Positions 1 through 7,232 of a stretch of DNA of 27,361 bases are shown here, in pieces. The stretch is from Pseudopedobacter sp036379295 (GTDB taxonomy: Bacteria > Bacteroidota > Bacteroidia > Sphingobacteriales > Sphingobacteriaceae). The stretch spans positions 1 through 27,361 of the forward strand of contig DASVGY010000068.1 of assembly GCA_036379295.1 (NCBI GenBank). Reading direction: 5' to 3'. The number at the start of each line of letters is the position of its first letter. Within the stretch, counting starts at the first letter, position 1. Under the pieces are notes generated by a model, which was not told the DNA's origin, searched no databases, and was given only the letters and a program-made list of their open reading frames with translations. A program made the translations under genes and the position numbers.

Positions 1-110
1 TAAGCAAAGGGTTCAATGAAATTAGCCTAAATAAAACTTTGAGCCCTGGTACTTACTTTATAAACCTTTTAAGTTCTGGAAAATCAACAAACTTAAAGTT
101 TATTAGATAA
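1..110 (+). CDS. C-terminal end of a T9SS-secreted protein (partial)
   Basis: This is the 3' end of a gene that enters from the left; complete codons begin at base 3 and the stop is TAA at 108-110. The 35 visible residues end in LSPGTYFINLLSSGKSTNLK followed by FIR. They have the form of the type A sorting domain of the Bacteroidota type IX secretion system: a hydrophobic strand, a G-T/V-Y turn, another strand, a short loop, and a final basic strand. Proteins with this tail cross the outer membrane through the Por machinery, and the tail is removed during export. The passenger domain lies outside the window, so the function is unknown. A strong terminator follows 21 bases after the stop. Confidence 0.8.
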   Translation, partial: SKGFNEISLNKTLSPGTYFINLLSSGKSTNLKFIR

Positions 111-130
111 ACTTTTTTGCAATGTATTTT

Positions 131-160
131 AAGGCTGAGACAGGAGTTTCAGCCTTTTTT
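131..160 (+). terminator. Rho-independent terminator of the T9SS cargo gene
   Basis: An 11-bp stem (131-141 with 146-156, one G-T wobble) closes a 4-base AGGA loop and is followed by a run of T to base 160. It sits just after the stop at 110, in the right orientation to end that gene. Confidence 0.9.
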
Positions 161-241
161 GTTGGTAAATTTCTCACTGGGTGCTGGATCAAGAATAACT
201 GATGTCGAAGTTCAATCGTAGGCAAGAGTCTTTCATTTTGA

Positions 242-259
242 AGCAGCAATTTCGCTGCT
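242..259. other. Small hairpin after the 265-1852 operon
   Basis: AGCAGC (242-247) and GCTGCT (254-259) form a perfect 6-bp stem with a 6-base loop, 5 bases beyond the stop of the last minus-strand gene. There is no T-run on the minus strand, so it is at most a weak 3'-end structure. Nothing else was seen between 161 and 264. Confidence 0.35.
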
Positions 260-264
260 AAATT

Positions 265-504
265 TCACCCGCACTCGTCAACAAAAACCTTAGCGATAAC
301 ACCAAGTTTGCCTAAAAACTCGACGATACCAGCGATCTCTATAGTTGCATCGTTAGATTTAATTCGCAAAATATTATCGCAGTCGTCAAGATCAAAATTT
401 ATTTCATAATCAGGAAAATATAGCTTAAGCTGTGCCAACAAACAATCGGCATGATGTTGATCTGTAACGTTTGTGCTAAATATTTCTACCAATGCCCCCA
501 ACAC
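265..504 (-). CDS. Small conserved hypothetical protein, ferredoxin-like (HMA-like) fold suspected
   Basis: A 79-residue acidic protein with no signal peptide or membrane segment. The alternation of short hydrophobic strands and helices (VEIFSTNV, a helix around residues 16-28, INFDLDDCDNILRIKS, a second helix, then GVIAKVF) looks like a beta-alpha-beta-beta-alpha-beta unit. It resembles the small metal-chaperone-like hypothetical proteins common in Bacteroidota, but no CxxC metal site is present. The reading frame begins with GTG at 504, whose first base is the last base of the upstream DoxX-like stop codon (TAGTG), suggesting translational coupling. A TTG eight residues-scale downstream would also be possible; no ribosome binding site decides. 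It is the last gene of the SRPBCC-VOC-DoxX group. The fold assignment is inference. Confidence 0.6.
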   Translation of the reverse strand: MLGALVEIFSTNVTDQHHADCLLAQLKLYFPDYEINFDLDDCDNILRIKSNDATIEIAGIVEFLGKLGVIAKVFVDECG

Positions 505-881
505 TAAGATTGACTTTTATGATTGCTTAGTTTATGATAGTATATGTACGAGATTATCAAAATCGCAAGAATTACAAGTGGGAAAAAAGTTTGCCCGTTT
601 ATACCATCTACTGCACCAAGACTAATTGTTGCAAAAATAAAATCGAATGAAAAACCGGCATAAGCCCACTCCTTCACTCTTTTTGGCACCTGCGGTACAA
701 TTAACGCAATTGACCCCAAAATTTTAAAAGTTACCAAAGCGTTTCCGAAGTATGCTGGGTAACCCAAGTGCCTAATACCCTCTTTTGCCATCTCTGTTTG
801 CGAAGTTAGGGCAGGCATAACTCCCTCAAATAAAAAGATTATTATTGTTGCTGTCCAAAATATGATTTTCTCTTTTTTCAT
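504..881 (-). CDS. DoxX-like family membrane protein
   Basis: A 125-residue integral membrane protein with four predicted helices, roughly residues 7-24, 46-63, 71-90 and 98-115. The signature region is a short loop (residues 36-45, GIRHLGYPAYFG) followed by ALVTFKILGSIALIVPQVP and KEWAYAGFSFDF. This pattern is typical of the DoxX-like (DoxX_2) family, often annotated as a DoxX family protein. Members are found next to glyoxalase-like and SRPBCC genes in soil Bacteroidota; the biochemical role is not established. Its stop overlaps the next gene by one base, and it lies 46 bases after the VOC gene, so the three are probably co-transcribed. Confidence 0.8.
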   Translation of the reverse strand: MKKEKIIFWTATIIIFLFEGVMPALTSQTEMAKEGIRHLGYPAYFGNALVTFKILGSIALIVPQVPKRVKEWAYAGFSFDFIFATISLGAVDGINGQTFFPLVILAILIISYIYYHKLSNHKSQS

Positions 882-927
882 TTTAATTGCGAGTTTTTGA
901 ATAATTAAAAGCAGTTTTTAAATTCTA

Positions 928-1362
928 TTATTTTGGCAAGTCGTAATTGATCATCCAGTTGATTCCAAACTTGTCTTCCCACATGCCAAAATATGCACCC
1001 CAAAATGTAAGTTCTAAAGGGATTGTAACTTTTCCTCTGGCTGATAATGCTGCAAATAGTTGGTCGGCCTCTTCGCGAGAATTTACCCCCAAAGAGATCG
1101 AAAAATTGTTTCCCATCGTAAAACTATTACCCATGTTTGGTAAAATATCACTCCCCATTAATATCGTTTCTGCGCTGATGGGTAAACTCACATGCATTAT
1201 TCTGTTTTTTAAATCCTCAGAAAGTGCCGGTATCCCGTGTTGGGCGGGCATTTCAGCAAAACGCGAAAAATCTCGAAATTGACTGCCAAAAGCGGTTCGG
1301 TAAAAATCAAATGCTGCTTCGCAGTTGCCATCAAATGTTAAATAGGTGTTTACAATTGCCAT
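928..1362 (-). CDS. VOC family protein (PhnB/YjdN-like)
   Basis: A 144-residue cytosolic protein of the vicinal oxygen chelate superfamily, PhnB/YjdN subgroup (also annotated as 3-demethylubiquinone-9 3-methyltransferase-like). Typical features are the start AIVNTYLTFDGNCEAAFDFY, a central segment MHVSLPISAETILMGSD, the SREEADQLFAAL helix and the ending WGAYFGMWEDKFGINWMINY. These proteins are usually dimers of paired beta-alpha-beta-beta-beta modules; no substrate is known for this subgroup. The PhnB name does not imply phosphonate use here, because no phn genes are nearby. It lies 37 bases after the SRPBCC gene and 46 before DoxX, in the same direction. Confidence 0.88.
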   Translation of the reverse strand: MAIVNTYLTFDGNCEAAFDFYRTAFGSQFRDFSRFAEMPAQHGIPALSEDLKNRIMHVSLPISAETILMGSDILPNMGNSFTMGNNFSISLGVNSREEADQLFAALSARGKVTIPLELTFWGAYFGMWEDKFGINWMINYDLPK

Positions 1363-1399
1363 AATTTTTTTATTGGAGGATTAAAATCTGTAGGTGTGT

Positions 1400-1852
1400 T
1401 TACACCGAAGGCAAAGCTCTTTCTTCGGCCATTTGCTTTACCAACTGCAGCGCTTTTGGAAAAGTGTTATTAAAATATTGTTCCATTTCTGGCGATACAT
1501 CAACAATTACCTGCAGCTCTGTACAGGCGTCTGTTTCCTTTTTAAAATTATAAATTTCTCTGGCACCTTGCCATTCAAAATCCTTTTCGATACCGTTTTC
1601 AAGCCCTGCTTGGTGGATGAACGCAATGTGTTCATTATCCACTAGCTTTTGAATGTAGGAAGTCATTCCTTCGCCATCACTTTTTAAAAACTTTATGGTA
1701 GCTCCTTGTTCCAAGGTGCCTTCATAATAGTTGCCTGCACAAAAAGCGTTTGTCCATTTCGGGTAGGTTTTATGGTTCCAAAGTACATCCCAAACAGTTT
1801 CTCTGCTTGAATCAATCAAAATAGAAAACGAAATTGTTTTTAAATTGCTCAT
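1400..1852 (-). CDS. SRPBCC (START/AHSA1-like) domain protein
   Basis: A 150-residue cytosolic protein with the START-like helix-grip fold. The N-terminus (TISFSILIDSSRETVWDVLW, then KTYPKWTNAFC) is the first strand and helix seen in Aha1/SRPBCC proteins. The middle (residues 45-110) gives the antiparallel strands, and the C-terminal helix (about residues 120-145) closes the hydrophobic pocket. The family binds lipids or other small hydrophobic ligands, but the ligand here cannot be predicted. It is the first gene of a minus-strand group (SRPBCC, VOC, DoxX-like, small hypothetical). It has its own predicted promoter at 1872-1879 with a Crp/Fnr-like site upstream, and sits directly downstream of a Crp/Fnr regulator gene. 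Confidence 0.85.
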   Translation of the reverse strand: MSNLKTISFSILIDSSRETVWDVLWNHKTYPKWTNAFCAGNYYEGTLEQGATIKFLKSDGEGMTSYIQKLVDNEHIAFIHQAGLENGIEKDFEWQGAREIYNFKKETDACTELQVIVDVSPEMEQYFNNTFPKALQLVKQMAEERALPSV

Positions 1853-1871
1853 GCGATTATCGTTTATCTAT

Positions 1872-1915
1872 CAAAAGTAGGTACATAAAATATAAAAGCA
1901 CTTTACCTAAGTCAA
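1872..1915 (-). promoter_or_regulatory. Predicted promoter of the SRPBCC operon with a degenerate Crp/Fnr-like operator
   Basis: On the minus strand TACTTTTG (1879-1872) matches the Bacteroidota -7 box TAnnTTTG. The 14-mer at 1902-1915 matches the palindrome TTAACTTAAGTTAA at 11 of 14 positions. Its centre is 29.5 bp upstream of the -7 box, the same spacing as at 3682, 9760, 12821 and 17572. The predicted leader is only about 15 bases. Confidence 0.5.
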
Positions 1916-1922
1916 GAAAACA

Positions 1923-2501
1923 TTAGGGTGCAAGTACTTCTCTACGTATTCTGCTTAGCGATGTATCGGCAATACCTAAATAAGATGCTATTTGCTTTAA
2001 TGGAGCTTGCTGTATAATTTGCGGACGCTGTTCCATCAGCTTTAAGTATCGGTAAGAAGCTGATTGCGTTATAATTTCTACTGAACGTTGCTGCAATTGA
2101 AAAAGATGAGCAGCCATCCACTCTCTGCCCCATTCTCTTACAGATTCCATGCTGTGGTACAAATATTGAAAATTGTCGAAATCAATTTTCCAGACTACGG
2201 CATCGGTAACCGCTTGTATATTTTGCGCCGAGGGAATGCGTTGAAACAAGGAAGAAACTTCGTTAACAATTTCATTTTCGCAAACAAATTGGGTGGTAAT
2301 TTCATTACCATTAAAATCGTTCACAAAAAACCGAACCAAGCCTTGCTCAACCAAATAATAGGCGTTAGCAGTTGTTCCCTGCTTTAACAACAAGTTGTTT
2401 TTTGGTAAAATTATTTTTTGATGTAAAGATGCAATTTCTTGCCGCTGAGTAACGGTAAAAAGGTGATGGTTGTAAATTTTTTCAAAGACGGTAGATTCCA
2501 T
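1923..2501 (-). CDS. Crp/Fnr family transcriptional regulator (copy 1)
   Basis: A protein of about 192 residues with an N-terminal cyclic-nucleotide-binding-like beta-roll and a C-terminal winged helix-turn-helix. The beta-roll is visible as KIILPKNNLLLKQGTTANAY, YYLVEQGLVRFF and ITTQFVCENEIVNEV; the DNA-binding helix is KQIASYLGIADTSLSRIRRE near the C-terminus. Arg/Glu contacts typical of true cAMP binders are not evident, as in most short Bacteroidota members, so the effector is unknown. The open frame extends to 2561, but the ATG at 2501 (MESTVFEKIYNHH) is preferred: the 20 extra residues are hydrophobic, unlike the family, and overlap a hairpin. It probably regulates the adjacent SRPBCC operon. 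Confidence 0.88.
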   Translation of the reverse strand: MESTVFEKIYNHHLFTVTQRQEIASLHQKIILPKNNLLLKQGTTANAYYLVEQGLVRFFVNDFNGNEITTQFVCENEIVNEVSSLFQRIPSAQNIQAVTDAVVWKIDFDNFQYLYHSMESVREWGREWMAAHLFQLQQRSVEIITQSASYRYLKLMEQRPQIIQQAPLKQIASYLGIADTSLSRIRREVLAP

Positions 2502-2522
2502 AAAACAATTTACAATAAAAGT

Positions 2523-2566
2523 AAGAATTGCTGATTTAAAATGAAGTTTCAAAATCAACAATTCTT
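2523..2566 (-). terminator. Inverted repeat, likely terminator of the outer-membrane gene at 2589-3116
   Basis: Bases 2523-2537 and 2552-2566 form a 15-bp inverted repeat with one mismatch and a 14-base loop. On the minus strand it is followed by ACTTTTATTG, a modest T-rich tail, 22 bases after the stop of the barrel gene. The AT-rich stem could instead act as an operator for the Crp/Fnr gene that starts at 2501. Confidence 0.5.
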
Positions 2567-2588
2567 TTGAATGTTTGAGGTAAAAGGA

Positions 2589-3116
2589 TTAGAACTTAAG
2601 TGCCAAGCCCAATCTTGCATTGGTTGAACCTACGTCTCCTAACTCTAGAAAAGCCCCAATTTTGTCGGTAAAATAGTATTTACCACCAATGTGTATGCCT
2701 ATAAAAAGTCCGCTTCCGTATTTACTACCTAAAGAGCCGCCAAAATCATCTTTCCATGAAAATATACGGTACCCTAAAGATGGCCCAGCATATAAATCTA
2801 TCTGATTGCTGTTGATTTTAAGTAAATTATTGAAATGGTAAGAGCCTCTGGCGGCGAGATAGATGGCTGTAAATTTTGAATTTACGCCACTCGCACCAAA
2901 ATCTGTGGACAAGTAATCGAAATTTCCACCAACACTAATATTATCGTTAATGCCTGTTTCAAACGACGCCCCAAACGGAACGCCGTTATCATAAAAGGAA
3001 TTAACACCAATTCCAATATTCAATAGTTTATCATTTTTACTAAATGCACCATTTTGTGCAAAGCCAACAGATGTGAAAAATGCACAGGTAAGCGTGGCAA
3101 AGAAAAGTTTTTTCAT
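2589..3116 (-). CDS. Small outer-membrane beta-barrel protein (OmpX/OmpW-like)
   Basis: A 175-residue exported protein with a signal peptide (residues 1-20, ending VGFAQ). The mature part is a run of amphipathic strands separated by Gly/Asn/Asp turns, such as LLNIGIGVNSFYD, ISVGGNFDYLS, YLAARGSYHF, QIDLYAGPSLGYRIF, LFIGIHIGGKYYF and the terminal RLGLALKF with its C-terminal aromatic. This fits an eight-stranded outer-membrane barrel of the type found widely in Bacteroidota. No enzymatic or transport role can be inferred. It lies 76 bases downstream of the lipoprotein gene in the same direction and may share its promoter. Confidence 0.8.
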   Translation of the reverse strand: MKKLFFATLTCAFFTSVGFAQNGAFSKNDKLLNIGIGVNSFYDNGVPFGASFETGINDNISVGGNFDYLSTDFGASGVNSKFTAIYLAARGSYHFNNLLKINSNQIDLYAGPSLGYRIFSWKDDFGGSLGSKYGSGLFIGIHIGGKYYFTDKIGAFLELGDVGSTNARLGLALKF

Positions 3117-3192
3117 TAATTAATTTTTTGAGTGAATAATATTGGCTGATACGCTAAACCAACAATAAGTGCGACAATGAATACTTAAAAAT

Positions 3193-3573
3193 TTAATAGG
3201 TAAAATTTAGGCCACCAAAAACTATGGTACCGTTGCTATTTGCGGTTTGCGTTGCAGTTTGCTCGATTTTATTTCCGATGTACAAATTGGCGACTGCAAC
3301 TTTACCAGGCGTGGTAGTACCGTTAGCAGTAAAAATGACCGCTTGGACAGAATTTTGCACTGTTAATTCTTTTGACCAAGGCAAAGACTGTACAGTAACA
3401 TTTTCTGCAACGCCGCTACTGTTTGTATAAACCATTGTGAAACTGCCGGTTGCGCTTCCTGTAATTTCATATTTTACATTTCTGGAAGCAGCCTTATTGC
3501 TGTTTTTGTCTTTAGAGCAAGCGCTAAAAATTAGCATTGCACCAAGTGCGCTTAAAAAAAATAAATTTTTCAT
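3193..3573 (-). CDS. Small lipoprotein, MmpS-like beta-sandwich
   Basis: A 126-residue lipoprotein: hydrophobic leader with lipobox FSAC, giving Cys19 as the lipidated residue, followed by a charged SKDKNSNK stretch. The mature domain (residues 33-126) has alternating strands such as VKYEITGSATGSFTMVYTNS, LPWSKELTV, QAVIFTANG, KVAVANLYIGNKI and TIVFGGLNF. This resembles the MmpS-type domain annotated in many Bacteroidota lipoproteins (VKYEV.G ... I.YTN ... LPW...), which is a beta-sandwich of unknown function here. The resemblance is from memory of the family and moderately secure. The gene has one of the best promoters in the window (3646-3653) with a perfect 14-bp palindrome upstream. Confidence 0.72.
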   Translation of the reverse strand: MKNLFFLSALGAMLIFSACSKDKNSNKAASRNVKYEITGSATGSFTMVYTNSSGVAENVTVQSLPWSKELTVQNSVQAVIFTANGTTTPGKVAVANLYIGNKIEQTATQTANSNGTIVFGGLNFTY

Positions 3574-3645
3574 AATTGAAGTGTGTTAGTTAAGGTATTT
3601 ATTTAGAAAGCAGAGATCTTAAGCCTCTCTTTTCTATTTATCAAA

Positions 3646-3689
3646 CAAAAATATTTGATGTAAATTTTATACGCGTTAACTTAAGTTAA
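3646..3689 (-). promoter_or_regulatory. Predicted promoter with perfect Crp/Fnr-like palindrome before the MmpS-like lipoprotein
   Basis: TTAACTTAAGTTAA, a perfect 14-bp palindrome, lies at 3676-3689. The -7 box TATTTTTG (minus strand, 3653-3646) matches TAnnTTTG. The palindrome centre is 29.5 bp upstream of the box, i.e. near -41.5 of the expected start, the class II activator position. The leader to the ATG at 3573 would be about 68 bases. Confidence 0.62.
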
Positions 3690-3828
3690 GAAATGCTTTA
3701 TTGGTGATTTTTTTTTAGAATAGAGTCCGCCATCATCTTAAAAATGGGAAAAATATTCGGAAAATAGCTTTAATAGATTTAACGTACACCAAGGGTAAAA
3801 AAGCGATATGGCAGACGTAGGTTACCTG

Positions 3829-5592
3829 TTAAAACAACCTAATTCCTGCTTCAAACCCTAACCATCCTTTGATATTTCTATCAAAATTATGATAGTTTAA
3901 CCCGCGGATTTGTTTAGGGTTGCTATAATTTCTGATTTTGCTGTTTTGGTTGCTGTAAAAAACATTGTAATATGGCCCTGCAAAAAGCTCGATACCCTTA
4001 ATTAATTTAACCTGAGCGCTTATGCCAACTTTACTTAGCACATTTATCCGATTCCACGAACCTAAATAAAGCTGGTCCGCACTGATTTGTGCCCCCATAG
4101 CCAAGCTTCTGTTTAGTTTAAAATCATGAGCAAGTGCAGCACCATAACTAAATACTTTAGCGGTATCAGAAACATTGTATCCGGCTCTTAAAGAAGTGTA
4201 CAAATTGTTGTTTCCGGTTGCGAGTGCGAGGTTAACATTGGTAAATTCATTGCTGGAAACGATGAATTTATGGTAACCGTTTCGGTTTAGGTTGACCAAA
4301 CCAAAACTCACCCCTTCCAAAGTATCCGCTATATTTACCAAGCCCATTTGAAAGCCTTTTACTTTTTTTGCGTAATTTGCTATGCCAGCCAACTGACCAC
4401 CGTTTAACTCGCCTACCGAAACATTATAAATACCGGCCATTTGCCAGCCATTAACTTTTTTAACAGATGAATTGCCAATACCGGCTGCCTGTAAACCATC
4501 TAAACCTTTTACTGCTAAATTGGTGATGCCCGCAAGCTGTGTGCCTTTCATTTTTCCTGTAATTGCGTTAGCAATTCCTGCTGCCTGCACACCAGAAAAA
4601 TTAGCTTTAACCGCATTAAAAATTCCTGCCGCCTGGAAAGCCTGAACGCTATCTAAAACCACATTACCAATGCCTGCTAGTTGAACACCATCTACCGTTC
4701 CGCCCACAACATTGATTAGCCCTGCCGCTTGAAACTGCCCGACGTTTTGTTTGTTCACATTAAACAGTCCGGCTACTTCTGCCCCATTAACCCCGGCAGA
4801 ATATCCTGCCAAAGCATTTATAGAAACCTCATTAACCATTTGCGAATTATAAAAGCCATGTGTGCTTAAACCCGGAACAAATGATACTTGAACCGGACTA
4901 TTGGCAACAAATCCTCCTAAATTGCTATTCTGCACCTTTTGCTTAGCCGATATAAATATTTTGCCGAAATAAGTGGCGATGATACCATTACCCGGTTGGT
5001 AGCCATATTTTGTGGAATCGTTTTTGCCAACGGTAACAGCGGGGAGCATTGTGACCGTAATTTCTTTGTATTGCTCTTTAGTTACCGTAAGCCTGACGGC
5101 CTGGTTATTCGTTTTTATCTTAAGTTTAAAATATCCTTCCGCATCTGTTAAAGTACTTTTAAAGAGCTGCTTATCATAAACACTGGCATCTTTTATTTTT
5201 TTGCCGCTCGCGTTATCGATAATATAGCCGGAAACCAAATATTTGCGCCCTAAAGGTTCTGATTTTTCGGGAATTAAGGACAGACTATTAGGACTTGCTC
5301 GCAAAACAACGTAATTAGAGGCTTCTTTATATTCAAAATTGCCGTTAAGTAAGGAGTCTAAAATATCTTGCACCATCATATTATAAACTTTAAGGCTCAC
5401 TAAACTATCTTTTGGCAAAATAGTGGTGCTATAAGAAAAAGTGAACTCTCCTTTTTTGCCAAGTTCTTGCAAAACGTTTTGTAAATGTTGGTTCTGTGCG
5501 TTAATACTGATGCGCTTTGTTAGGTTATTTTGTGCATAAGCTACTTGGCTAACGCAATATATTGCGAATAATATAATTATATTTTTTAACAT
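3829..5592 (-). CDS. STN-domain outer-membrane protein with 16-residue repeat array (LA_2272-like repeats)
   Basis: A 587-residue exported protein. Order of parts: signal peptide (1-20); STN domain (about 27-98; KRISINAQNQHLQNVLQELG, then a segment ending VVLRA), the periplasmic signalling domain usually found at the front of TonB-dependent transducers; a carboxypeptidase-regulatory-like beta-sandwich (about 117-183, YLVSGYIIDNASGKKIKDAS); a linker; a repeat array (about 256-435); and a C-terminal strand-rich part ending in F. The repeats follow Q-x-A-G-I-x-N with an exact 16-residue period from residue 272 to 400, then shrink to 15 and 14. Similar repeats occur in proteins called LA_2272 family surface repeat proteins. 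It is the last gene of the receptor-sigma-FecR operon, 62 bases after FecR. A role as signal partner of FecR is inferred. No TonB plug domain is present. Confidence 0.82.
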   Translation of the reverse strand: MLKNIIILFAIYCVSQVAYAQNNLTKRISINAQNQHLQNVLQELGKKGEFTFSYSTTILPKDSLVSLKVYNMMVQDILDSLLNGNFEYKEASNYVVLRASPNSLSLIPEKSEPLGRKYLVSGYIIDNASGKKIKDASVYDKQLFKSTLTDAEGYFKLKIKTNNQAVRLTVTKEQYKEITVTMLPAVTVGKNDSTKYGYQPGNGIIATYFGKIFISAKQKVQNSNLGGFVANSPVQVSFVPGLSTHGFYNSQMVNEVSINALAGYSAGVNGAEVAGLFNVNKQNVGQFQAAGLINVVGGTVDGVQLAGIGNVVLDSVQAFQAAGIFNAVKANFSGVQAAGIANAITGKMKGTQLAGITNLAVKGLDGLQAAGIGNSSVKKVNGWQMAGIYNVSVGELNGGQLAGIANYAKKVKGFQMGLVNIADTLEGVSFGLVNLNRNGYHKFIVSSNEFTNVNLALATGNNNLYTSLRAGYNVSDTAKVFSYGAALAHDFKLNRSLAMGAQISADQLYLGSWNRINVLSKVGISAQVKLIKGIELFAGPYYNVFYSNQNSKIRNYSNPKQIRGLNYHNFDRNIKGWLGFEAGIRLF

Positions 5593-5654
5593 GATTTTTG
5601 TATGCTGAAAGCAAAAAGCGCAAGGCTTAAGGCTGTTAAACGGTCAATTTTTTT

Positions 5655-6602
5655 TTAGTTGATGATAATGAGCTTATTTTCTCTACTGATTTTTAGATTA
5701 AAGGTTTCTTGTAAAACCACAAGAATTTGGTCTAAAGATTCGTTTTTAAAAGTACTGGTGAGTTGCAGGTTTTTTAATTTATCGTTTTTTATAACAATGG
5801 TTACCCCGTAAGCTTCGTTTAAAACTTCAACCAATCGCCAAAGGGGAGTTCCGTTGGCTACAAAAGTTTTGGTAAAATAATAGTTGTACAATTGGTCTTC
5901 AACGGGTTGTTTTTGCAGTTTCACATTTTGATGATAGGCCGTTACTTTCTCGCCCGGTTTTAAGTTAATTTCTTCATTTTTCTGGGTCACTTTCACGTTT
6001 CCGGTTGCAACAATCACTTCCGTTTCATTTTTGCCACATTTTACATTAAAAGATGTCCCTATAACCCTAATCTTAATATCGTTGGTTTGGATAGTAAATG
6101 GTTTTTCTGCATCAGGCGTTATTGTAAAAAATGCTTCGCCTTTGCTCAAAGAAATTTCTCTTTTACCACCTTTAAATCTATCGGGGTAATTTAAAACAGA
6201 ATATTTATTAAGTTTAACCACAGAACCATCTGGTAAAATTACTGTATCAATTGTTGCAGCAGTTTGTATAGTTATCATTTCCGGAGCTTTAAAATACTGA
6301 TAACCAAGCCAGCCAACAACGCTTATTAAAACTAGACTTGCTGCGATTTTTAGCCAGTAAAGACTATTTTGCTTTGCTTGTGAGGCCTTTCTTTCATCCG
6401 CCTTAGCTTTAAAATTTTCCCAGGCAATGTTTTCATCCGCTAGGTTTAGAGAGCCTAAACTTTTGCTGGTTTCCCAAATCAATTGCATTTCTTGCAAGTA
6501 TTTTTGATTTTTGGCATCGGCAGCTAACCATGTCTCAATTTGCTTATTTTCGCCCTCAGAGCTCTCTTCCAATAAAAATTTGATTATTATCTCATCTGTC
6601 AT
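5655..6602 (-). CDS. FecR family anti-sigma factor with DUF4974 domain
   Basis: A 315-residue single-pass inner-membrane protein. The cytoplasmic N-terminus (1-80) carries the sigma-binding region, including the conserved W-x-x-F (WENF, 61-64). A transmembrane helix spans about 83-101 (LYWLKIAASLVLISVVGWLG). The periplasmic FecR domain follows at 112-205 (TVILPDGSVVKLNKYSVLNY, then GEAFFTI and VIGTSFNVK). The C-terminal DUF4974 (about 245-313) ends in a strand-rich LIIIN. In known systems FecR relays a signal from an outer-membrane transducer's STN domain to the ECF sigma factor. Here the only STN domain nearby is in the next gene. It starts 8 bases after the sigma factor's stop, typical of co-translation of the pair. 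Confidence 0.95.
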   Translation of the reverse strand: MTDEIIIKFLLEESSEGENKQIETWLAADAKNQKYLQEMQLIWETSKSLGSLNLADENIAWENFKAKADERKASQAKQNSLYWLKIAASLVLISVVGWLGYQYFKAPEMITIQTAATIDTVILPDGSVVKLNKYSVLNYPDRFKGGKREISLSKGEAFFTITPDAEKPFTIQTNDIKIRVIGTSFNVKCGKNETEVIVATGNVKVTQKNEEINLKPGEKVTAYHQNVKLQKQPVEDQLYNYYFTKTFVANGTPLWRLVEVLNEAYGVTIVIKNDKLKNLQLTSTFKNESLDQILVVLQETFNLKISRENKLIIIN

Positions 6603-6610
6603 CTCTTTGG

Positions 6611-7192
6611 TTATTTAAGTATAAAAATTGAGTTGATAAGGCCAATCAATACTGGTAAAAATTCCACCAACTTTAAACGCATTAAACGGAGGGCTTTACC
6701 CATTTGGTTTTCTACCGTTTTTACCGATATGCCTAACTCTTCGGCTATCTCACGGTAACGCAGTTCATCAAACCTGCTCATCTGAAAAATGGTACGGCAT
6801 TGTTGAGGCAACTCGTTCAGCGCTTTTTGCAACTGTTCTTGCAGTTGGTTCATTTTGATGCGGCCTTCGGCGCTGTCAGATTCGTTTTTCATGCTGTACA
6901 AAGTATGCTGTTGATGTGATGCTTTTACTTTTTCATGCCTTAACCAGTTTAAACTTTCGTGGTAAACAGATTTATATAAATAGCTTGCCACAACTGCATC
7001 TTGAGGTAATTTCTCTTGCTTCTCCCAAATCTTTAAAAATACATTTTGCACCATTTCTTCGGCTACATCCAAATCTTTAAGAATGGTAAAAGCGTAGTTT
7101 TGCAACACCTTAAAATACTGCTTAAACAGCTTCTCAAACACCAGTTGATTGCCCGTATTAATTTGGTGGATTAGGTTAATTTCAGCTTCCAA
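6611..7192 (-). CDS. ECF RNA polymerase sigma factor (sigma-70 family, Bacteroidota FecI-like)
   Basis: A 193-residue ECF sigma factor. Region 2 spans roughly residues 22-90 (LFKQYFKVLQNYAFTILKDL, then DVAEEMVQNVFLKIWE, then ASYLYKSVYHESLNWLR). Region 4 spans about 123-175 (ALNELPQQCRTIFQMSRFDE, then LRYREIAEELGISVKTVENQ, then MGKALRLM). A hydrophobic tail of about 18 residues follows. This is the class that pairs with FecR and commonly drives surface-nutrient uptake operons. It lies 40 bases downstream of the receptor gene and 8 upstream of FecR, so receptor, sigma, anti-sigma and STN protein probably form one transcript. More usually the sigma/FecR pair precedes the receptor. Confidence 0.95.
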   Translation of the reverse strand: MEAEINLIHQINTGNQLVFEKLFKQYFKVLQNYAFTILKDLDVAEEMVQNVFLKIWEKQEKLPQDAVVASYLYKSVYHESLNWLRHEKVKASHQQHTLYSMKNESDSAEGRIKMNQLQEQLQKALNELPQQCRTIFQMSRFDELRYREIAEELGISVKTVENQMGKALRLMRLKLVEFLPVLIGLINSIFILK

Positions 7193-7232
7193 AACTTAGC
7201 TTTAAATTTTTCAAATATAATTTCTTTAACGC

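Noticed and set aside
947..1282. Plus-strand 111-residue open frame
   Set aside because: It is antisense to the well-supported VOC gene, has no promoter or family resemblance, and its composition is that of a shadow frame.
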